Source: MGR-bin208 sp043779285 (GTDB taxonomy: Bacteria > Bacteroidota > Bacteroidia > Chitinophagales > Chitinophagaceae). Taken from it: DNA of 8,728 nucleotides. The stretch covers positions 1 through 8,728 of the forward strand of contig JAYWEL010000186.1 in NCBI GenBank assembly GCA_043779285.1, in the 5' to 3' direction. A program made the position numbers and the translations under genes. The notes beneath the pieces were generated by a model. That model worked only from the letters and a program-made list of their open reading frames with translations. It did no database searches and had not been told where the DNA came from. Of this stretch, positions 4,854 through 8,728 are shown piece after piece. Positions within the stretch are counted from its first letter, which is position 1, and each line of letters begins with the position of its first letter.

Positions 4854-5720
4854 ATGAGCACAGCAGAAAAAGAATCCTTTCAAAACATTGCCATTGTTTG
4901 TAATCCTTTAGCAGGCGTAGGCAGAGCCGTAACATTGGCAGATAAAATTGCACAATCATTACGAAAAAGAAATATTCCATTTCAGGTGTTTAAAGAAAAC
5001 TGGCCGCAACAGTGGGAAGACTATTCAGATATTTATATTGTAGGCGGGGATGGCACTTTGAATTATTTTATCAATCATTATCCAGCTATTGAACTACCTC
5101 TGGTTATTTTTAATGGTGGTACAGGAAATGATTTTCATTGGATGCTTTATGGAAAAACAGATATAGAAAAACAATTGGATTTGGTACTAAATACCTCGGC
5201 TAAACCAATTGATTGCGGCAAGTGTAATGACCGTTTTTTTCTGAATGGGTTAGGAATTGGATTTGAAGGCGAAGTGGCGGGTAGTTTGATGGGAAAGAAA
5301 AAACGATTTGGTAAAAAATCCTTTATGTTGGCAGTTTTGAAAAAAATTATACTGTACCGGGCAAAACAATATAAAATTACCATGGAAGGCAAAACAATGG
5401 AAAGTCGCAATATGATGATTAGCATCATGAATGGGAAAAGAGCAGGAGGAGATTTTCATATTTCGCCAGAATCATCACCCTCTGATGGCCTGCTAAATGT
5501 TGTTATGGTTGAACCAATTTCTGTGTTAAAGCGTATTCAATATTTGCCCGTCATTGAAAAAGGGAAACATTTAAAACTCGATATCATCCGGCATTTTAAT
5601 ACAACAAATCTAATCCTTGAGTGTAAAGAGCCTATTGCCTCACACTTGGATGGAGAATATTATTCAATCCATAAAATAGACGTGTCTGTATTACCCGGTA
5701 AGTTTAAGTTCCGGTATTAA
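4854..5720 (+). CDS. diacylglycerol kinase family lipid kinase (YegS-like)
   Basis: This predicted cytoplasmic or membrane-associated kinase phosphorylates a lipid such as diacylglycerol or a related alcohol; the actual substrate is not readable. Counting from ATG 4854 (288 residues), the DAGK catalytic domain shows NPLAGVGRA at 17-25, the nucleotide-binding GGDGT at 64-68, GGTGNDF at 88-94, NGLGIGFEGEV after DCGK, and MNGKRAGGDFHISPESSPSDGLLNVV. The C-terminal domain has DGE at 266-268. This is the full family pattern and about the usual length of 290-300. An in-frame ATG at 4830 would add eight residues (MLKGIVFF), but it lies inside the loop-and-stem terminator hairpin, so 4854 is preferred. 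There is no Shine-Dalgarno. It is convergent with the RRM gene and shares its terminator. No biosynthetic partner gene lies beside it. Confidence 0.88.
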   Translation: MSTAEKESFQNIAIVCNPLAGVGRAVTLADKIAQSLRKRNIPFQVFKENWPQQWEDYSDIYIVGGDGTLNYFINHYPAIELPLVIFNGGTGNDFHWMLYGKTDIEKQLDLVLNTSAKPIDCGKCNDRFFLNGLGIGFEGEVAGSLMGKKKRFGKKSFMLAVLKKIILYRAKQYKITMEGKTMESRNMMISIMNGKRAGGDFHISPESSPSDGLLNVVMVEPISVLKRIQYLPVIEKGKHLKLDIIRHFNTTNLILECKEPIASHLDGEYYSIHKIDVSVLPGKFKFRY

Positions 5721-5733
5721 TGAAAAAGGCATA

Positions 5734-5773
5734 AAAAAGTCTAGTATCGTTTTAAAACGATACCAGACTTTTT
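5734..5773. terminator. bidirectional intrinsic terminator
   Basis: GTATCGTTTT (5744-5753) pairs perfectly with AAAACGATAC (5754-5763). After one mismatch (5743/5764), AAAAAGTCT (5734-5742) pairs with AGACTTTTT (5765-5773). T-rich tails exist on both strands, serving the plus-strand lipid kinase and the minus-strand RRM gene, which converge here. Confidence 0.9.
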
Positions 5774-5798
5774 AGCTAAAAGCAGATATAATGATATA

Positions 5799-6182
5799 TT
5801 AATAGTTGCTTCTGTAACCGCCGCCACCAGAGTTACGGTCATATCCACCGCCGCCGCCTCTGTTGCCGCCGCCGCCGCTTCCACCACCGCCAAAGCTGCG
5901 CTTCTTGTAACCGCCGCCACCTGCACCGCCGCTGCCTTCTGGCTTAGGACGAGATTCGTTAACAACAATGTTACGACCATCTAATTCAGTCTCGTTTAAA
6001 GATGAGATGGCTGCTTTAGCTTCTTCATCATTAGGCATTTCAACAAAGCCGAAGCCTTTGCTGCGCTGAGTAAATTTGTCAATAACGATCTTTGCTGATG
6101 CAACTTCGCCATACTGGGCGAATAAGTTGGATAGATCTTGGTCGTTTAAACCCCAACTTAAGTTTCCTACGTAAATGTTCAT
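5799..6182 (-). CDS. glycine-rich RRM RNA-binding protein
   Basis: This 127-residue single-stranded RNA-binding protein has one RRM domain (about residues 1-80): RNP2 is IYVGNL at 3-8 and RNP1 is KGFGFVEM at 42-49. Both motifs keep the aromatic residues that stack on RNA. The tail from about 83 to 124 is a low-complexity Gly/Arg/Tyr region (GGGGYKKRSFGGGG and similar), as in cyanobacterial and Bacteroidota Rbp proteins thought to act in RNA folding or cold response. The ATG at 6182 is chosen because family members begin M-x-I-Y-V-G-N-L. The in-frame upstream ATG at 6242 would add a 20-residue non-homologous extension inside the probable leader. The Gly tail is GC-rich (runs of GGC) compared with the AT-rich neighbours. 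Its own promoter lies about 115 bp upstream, leaving a leader of roughly 100 bases. Confidence 0.9.
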   Translation of the reverse strand: MNIYVGNLSWGLNDQDLSNLFAQYGEVASAKIVIDKFTQRSKGFGFVEMPNDEEAKAAISSLNETELDGRNIVVNESRPKPEGSGGAGGGGYKKRSFGGGGSGGGGNRGGGGGYDRNSGGGGYRSNY

Positions 6183-6295
6183 TGTGAAAAGTTTTAAAAA
6201 ATAATAATAAGTGCCAACAGAAAAACAAGCCACCATGAACATTAAATACGTTCAGACGAGTGAAATGAGAAATCTGAAAAGAACACTAAACGATG

Positions 6296-6325
6296 CAAAG
6301 TAACAACTTTATATGTGGAATTCAA
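6296..6325 (-). promoter_or_regulatory. probable RRM gene promoter
   Basis: On the minus strand TTACTTTG (6303-6296) matches seven of eight positions of TAnnTTTG, with TTG (6325-6323) 19 bases upstream, a good -33/-7 spacing for Bacteroidota. It lies 41 bp past the rplI terminator hairpin, and would give a leader of about 100 bases before ATG 6182. Confidence 0.5.
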
Positions 6326-6365
6326 GAAATTTTAAAAAAATTACTTATGTGATTAAAAAGAGGGC

Positions 6366-6391
6366 AAAAAAAGACCTCCAAAAGGAGGTCT
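6366..6391 (-). terminator. intrinsic terminator of the rpsF-rpsR-rplI operon
   Basis: The minus strand reads AGACCTCC, loop TTTT, GGAGGTCT (6391-6372), an 8-bp perfect stem, followed by a T run through 6366. It is 20 bp downstream of the rplI stop codon. Confidence 0.9.
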
Positions 6392-6411
6392 GTATAAGTT
6401 TAAGAGAGAAT

Positions 6412-6858
6412 TTATTCTGCTGTTACGTCAAAATCAACATCAACAACATTACCGCTTCCAAAGTCAATCTGGGCTTTATACGAACCCAATTCTTTTACTT
6501 CATCCGCAATACTGATCTTGCGACGGTCTATTTCGTAACCTTTTTGCTCACGGATAGCACGGCTGATTTGTAAAGAAGTTACACTTCCAAAAATCTTTCC
6601 GCTTGTTCCGGTTTTAGCGCCAAGGGTTAACGGAGCTTCTTTCAACTTAGCAATAACATGGTTGATTTCAGCCAGCATTAAATCTTCTTTCTTTTTAATT
6701 TGTTTTAAGCGTTCAGCCAATTGCTTTAAATTGCTTGAACTTGCTTCGATGGCAAATTTTTGTGGAATAAGGAAGTTACGGGCATAGCCGTTCTTTACTT
6801 TAGCCACTTCGTTGGCTCCACCTAAATTGTCTACATCTTTTATTAAAATTACATCCAT
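6412..6858 (-). CDS. rplI: 50S ribosomal protein bL9
   Basis: bL9 is a 148-residue large-subunit protein that binds 23S rRNA near the base of the L1 stalk and helps keep reading frame. The N-terminal rRNA-binding domain is clear: MDVILIKDVDNLGGANEVAKVKNGYARNFLIP, with the family signature ending in GYARNFLIP at 24-32. A long connecting helix follows (LKQLAERLKQIKKKEDLML), then the C-terminal domain (LGAKTGTSGKIFGSVTSLQI to the end). Length is normal. It is the last gene of rpsF-rpsR-rplI, 11 bp after rpsR. Its start is preceded by a full AAGGAGG Shine-Dalgarno, the only one I see in the window. Confidence 0.97.
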   Translation of the reverse strand: MDVILIKDVDNLGGANEVAKVKNGYARNFLIPQKFAIEASSSNLKQLAERLKQIKKKEDLMLAEINHVIAKLKEAPLTLGAKTGTSGKIFGSVTSLQISRAIREQKGYEIDRRKISIADEVKELGSYKAQIDFGSGNVVDVDFDVTAE

Positions 6859-6864
6859 AATTAT

Positions 6865-6871
6865 CCTCCTT
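6865..6871 (-). promoter_or_regulatory. consensus Shine-Dalgarno of rplI
   Basis: AAGGAGG on the minus strand (6871-6865) lies 6 bases before the rplI ATG (6858) and overlaps the rpsR stop codon (TAAGGAGG). Spacing and sequence are textbook. It stands out because Bacteroidota mRNAs usually lack this motif and no other gene here has it. Confidence 0.85.
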
Positions 6872-7136
6872 ATTTTAATAAATCTGTTACGTAAGGTAAT
6901 AAAGCCATTTGACGAGCGGTTTTCACTGCTTCAGAGATCTTTCGCTGAAATTTCAATGAATTACCGGATAAGCGGCGTGGTAAAAGTTTACCCTGCTCGT
7001 TCAAAAACTTTTTCAGGAAATCCGTGTCTTTGTAGTCAACAGACTTAATGCCATATCTTTTGAAACGGCAATATTTTTTTGCTCTGTTGTCGATGCGGAT
7101 TGCTGTGAGGTATTTAATGTCGTTATGTCTTGCCAT
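6870..7136 (-). CDS. rpsR: 30S ribosomal protein bS18
   Basis: bS18 is an 88-residue small-subunit protein that forms a heterodimer with bS6 on the platform of the 30S subunit. The family core is visible: IKYLTAIRIDNRAKKYCRFKRYGIKSVDYKDTDFLKKFLNEQGKLLPRRLSGNSLKFQRKISEAVKTARQMALLPYV, including the characteristic G-K-L-L-P-R-R-L-S-G and RQMALLPY stretches. Length is near 75-90 as usual. It starts 2 bp after the rpsF stop (TAATTATG) with no Shine-Dalgarno, so termination-reinitiation coupling with rpsF is likely. In Bacteroidota bS18 and bS6, with bS21, are reported to help form the pocket that hides the 16S anti-Shine-Dalgarno tail. Confidence 0.97.
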   Translation of the reverse strand: MARHNDIKYLTAIRIDNRAKKYCRFKRYGIKSVDYKDTDFLKKFLNEQGKLLPRRLSGNSLKFQRKISEAVKTARQMALLPYVTDLLK

Positions 7137-7138
7137 AA

Positions 7139-7495
7139 TTATGCTTCAACAGCGTTTTGGGTTCCTGAAAGTACGCCACTTCTCTTTTTAGCATTGTACT
7201 CGACGGCGTATTTATCGAGTTTTACAACAAGGTGACGAAGCACTGAGTCGTCACGCAGAAGCTGAATTTTCAACTTCTCATTGAAGTCGGTTGGCGCAGT
7301 AAATTCCATGATCCAGTATAAACCCGTGGTTTTTTTCTGGATAGGATACGCCAGTGATTTTAATCCCCATACATTTTCAGCAACTACTGCTCCACCGTTT
7401 TCGGTAAGAAAAGTAGCATACTGTTTCATAGCGGCTTTGAAATCTTCCTCGCTAAGAACCGGAGTAAAAATCACCATCAATTCGTAATTGTTCAT
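7139..7495 (-). CDS. rpsF: 30S ribosomal protein bS6
   Basis: bS6 is a 118-residue small-subunit protein, partner of bS18. The ferredoxin-like family pattern is present: MNNYELMVIFTPVLSEEDF at the start, then WGLKSLAYPIQKKTTGLYWIMEF (the conserved W-G-x-[KR]-x-L-A-Y-x-I stretch at about 43-53), then LRDDSVLRHLVVKLDKY. The tail after about residue 100 (NAKKRSGVLSGTQNAVEA) is variable in the family. It is the first gene of the operon rpsF-rpsR-rplI, whose order is widely conserved. The upstream AAGGAA ends directly at the ATG and is too close to serve as a Shine-Dalgarno. A -7 element lies 55 bases upstream. Confidence 0.97.
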   Translation of the reverse strand: MNNYELMVIFTPVLSEEDFKAAMKQYATFLTENGGAVVAENVWGLKSLAYPIQKKTTGLYWIMEFTAPTDFNEKLKIQLLRDDSVLRHLVVKLDKYAVEYNAKKRSGVLSGTQNAVEA

Positions 7496-7549
7496 TTCCT
7501 TGATTGGTTTAAATTAAAAAATTCTGTTTTCTCTTTTTACAGAGGGCAG

Positions 7550-7557
7550 CAAAGGTA
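7550..7557 (-). promoter_or_regulatory. -7 element of the rpsF operon promoter
   Basis: TACCTTTG on the minus strand (7557-7550) matches TAnnTTTG at every fixed position. I do not find a clear -33 TTG at the expected distance. If used, transcription would begin near 7543, giving a leader of about 45-50 bases before rpsF. Confidence 0.45.
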
Positions 7558-7698
7558 AGGGTTTTCGGAATATAGTTTTAGAGAAAGGACAGTTATTTTA
7601 AAGCTTGTTAAGGGTTATATGTGTTAAAAATATAAACTGTCAATGATTTTAAACAGTATATTCTTAATCAAGTTGGATATTCATTCATTTTTAATCAA

Positions 7699-7726
7699 GA
7701 AAAAAGCCTGTCAATAAATGACAGGC
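7699..7726 (-). terminator. intrinsic terminator of the T9SS-tailed nuclease-fold gene
   Basis: GCCTGTCA and TGACAGGC (7726-7719 with 7713-7706 on the minus strand) form a perfect 8-bp stem with a 5-base loop, followed by six T residues (7705-7700). It lies 20 bp after the stop codon of the 7747 gene. Confidence 0.88.
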
Positions 7727-7746
7727 CTCAAAAATCTTCAAATGTT

Positions 7747-8728
7747 TTATTGAATGACAAAAATCTGGGATAAACTGTGTTGGTTATTCAGTATTCTTAT
7801 TAAATAAATACCACTGCTCAGGTTTTCAATATTCAATTGTTTGCTTTGATTTATTGCTGCAGTGCGATACCCGGCATCTCTCAATACCACCTGTCCATTT
7901 ATATCCAATATGTCAATCTGTACCATGCCAGCTTCGGGTTTAAAGCTTAAAAACAACTGGTTCTTTGCCGGGTTAGGCATGAGTTTAAAACTAAGTTTGG
8001 CAGCAGTAATATTGTTGATTCCAGTTACAGCCGTTGGCAATAAGGTGCGGCTCATAACCGGGTAATGATCTGTAGTGCGGCTGGAATAATTGCTTACCCA
8101 ATTTTCCACCTCATGGATCATACGGGCGGAAAAAGGGACATAGTCCGGAACCATCTCATTCGAAAAAATCTGGTGATCAATCACATCACTGTAAGCAGCA
8201 ATGGACCTTAATCCCGCCATACTCAACGGCATGGTTATCGATTTGTAGTGATCATTATCAGTGGAATCCTTCACGATGTCATCATAAGAGGTAAGAGCAG
8301 GAACCACATTCAAGGAAATGGTCGAATCCAGATCGTCATTGTAATCGCCCAGTAAAATGATATTGACCGTACTGAACTGTGCATCCAGGCTGTCTTTCAA
8401 TTCCTTTGCACCTCCTTTTCTACGGTTGTAATCGTTGATATCGGCACTGCCGGCCTTTCCATGTATCAGGATGAAATGGTATTTTTTGGTTGCCTGTCCA
8501 TTACTGATGTCGGCTTCCATCAAAAAAGGATAGCGGCCGCTTGCCCAATTAGTATAAGTTGCTGAGCCGGAACCGTTTCGAAGCATGCCTCTTACCTTTA
8601 CATTTTTCACTATATCGTTTTTGTAAATAAAAGCCAGCTTCTGACCACCTGCATAATTCGGGCTGCTTGCATTATCTGCTCCAGAACAAAAATCGGAAAC
8701 CTTAAAAGAATAACCCGGCATCGAATTG
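7747..8728 (-). CDS. secreted endonuclease/exonuclease/phosphatase-fold protein with T9SS tail (5' partial)
   Basis: The frame is open to the right edge (an internal ATG at 8721 is preceded in frame by N-S), so the N-terminus is missing. Counting from that Met (324 residues visible), the EEP fold is shown by YHFILIHGKAG at 81-91, the metal-binding GDYND at 125-129, IDH at 181-183 and TDHYPV at 217-222 with the catalytic His. These are the late motifs of DNase I-like nucleases and phosphodiesterases. Residues from about 243 (LSFKLMPNPAKNQLFLSF to LSSGIYLIRILNNQHSLSQIFVIQ) are a type A T9SS C-terminal sorting domain, so the protein is exported through T9SS and probably released or surface-anchored. 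The substrate is unknown; extracellular DNA or phospho-compounds are possible. Terminator at 7699-7726. Confidence 0.88.
   Translation of the reverse strand, partial: NSMPGYSFKVSDFCSGADNASSPNYAGGQKLAFIYKNDIVKNVKVRGMLRNGSGSATYTNWASGRYPFLMEADISNGQATKKYHFILIHGKAGSADINDYNRRKGGAKELKDSLDAQFSTVNIILLGDYNDDLDSTISLNVVPALTSYDDIVKDSTDNDHYKSITMPLSMAGLRSIAAYSDVIDHQIFSNEMVPDYVPFSARMIHEVENWVSNYSSRTTDHYPVMSRTLLPTAVTGINNITAAKLSFKLMPNPAKNQLFLSFKPEAGMVQIDILDINGQVVLRDAGYRTAAINQSKQLNIENLSSGIYLIRILNNQHSLSQIFVIQ

Noticed and set aside
5741..5980. Alanine/valine-rich 79-residue minus-strand reading frame.
   Set aside because: It is the alternative frame of the glycine-rich tail of the RRM gene (GGC runs read as GCG/GCC) and overlaps the terminator.
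6183..6242. 20-residue N-terminal extension of the RRM protein.
   Set aside because: RRM proteins of this type begin M-x-I-Y-V-G-N-L at 6182; the extension lies in the probable leader and has no domain similarity.
7496..7549. S6:S18-binding autoregulatory leader RNA before rpsF.
   Set aside because: Only a weak CTCT/AGAG stem is visible and I cannot find the expected CCG-containing internal loop, so it is not supported by eye; a covariance-model search would decide.

Overview
The window looks like the chromosome of a Bacteroidota bacterium, most likely of the Chitinophagaceae type. The base composition is AT-rich. One protein carries a C-terminal type IX secretion (T9SS) sorting domain, another is a head-GIN lipoprotein, and there is a short glycine-rich RRM protein. 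Promoters resemble the Bacteroidota -7 element TAnnTTTG, and nearly all start codons lack a Shine-Dalgarno sequence. The exact genus cannot be read from the sequence.

Layout. Positions 1-406 (minus strand) hold a decayed toxin-antitoxin pair. The UPF0175 antitoxin has an in-frame TGA, and the overlapping DUF3368/PIN toxin is cut by a ~72-bp hairpin element and runs off the left edge. Next on the minus strand are a secreted type 1 periplasmic-binding-fold protein (461-1648) and guaA, GMP synthase (1925-3460), separated by a large inverted repeat built of 8-bp units around a GC-rich hairpin. Another 8-bp-period tract lies upstream of guaA. On the plus strand follow a DUF2807 head-GIN lipoprotein (3707-4435), a repeat-filled gene-free stretch (4436-4829), and a YegS/diacylglycerol-kinase family lipid kinase (4854-5720) whose start codon abuts a terminator-like hairpin. 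A strong bidirectional terminator (5734-5773) separates it from convergent minus-strand genes: a single-RRM glycine-rich RNA-binding protein (5799-6182), then the ribosomal operon rpsF-rpsR-rplI (7495 down to 6412) with its own promoter and terminator. At the right edge is the 3' part of a secreted endonuclease/exonuclease/phosphatase-fold protein with a T9SS tail (7747 to beyond 8728).

How it fits together. Most genes are ordinary housekeeping or envelope genes: purine synthesis, ribosomal proteins, lipid phosphorylation, RNA binding. I see no clearly new multi-gene system. The less ordinary material is non-coding: short hairpin elements sharing a CCCGTCCGG-like core at three sites (one inside a toxin gene), 8-bp-period tracts flanking guaA, a terminator hairpin touching the lipid kinase start codon, and one textbook Shine-Dalgarno in front of rplI in the transcript that also encodes bS6 and bS18.
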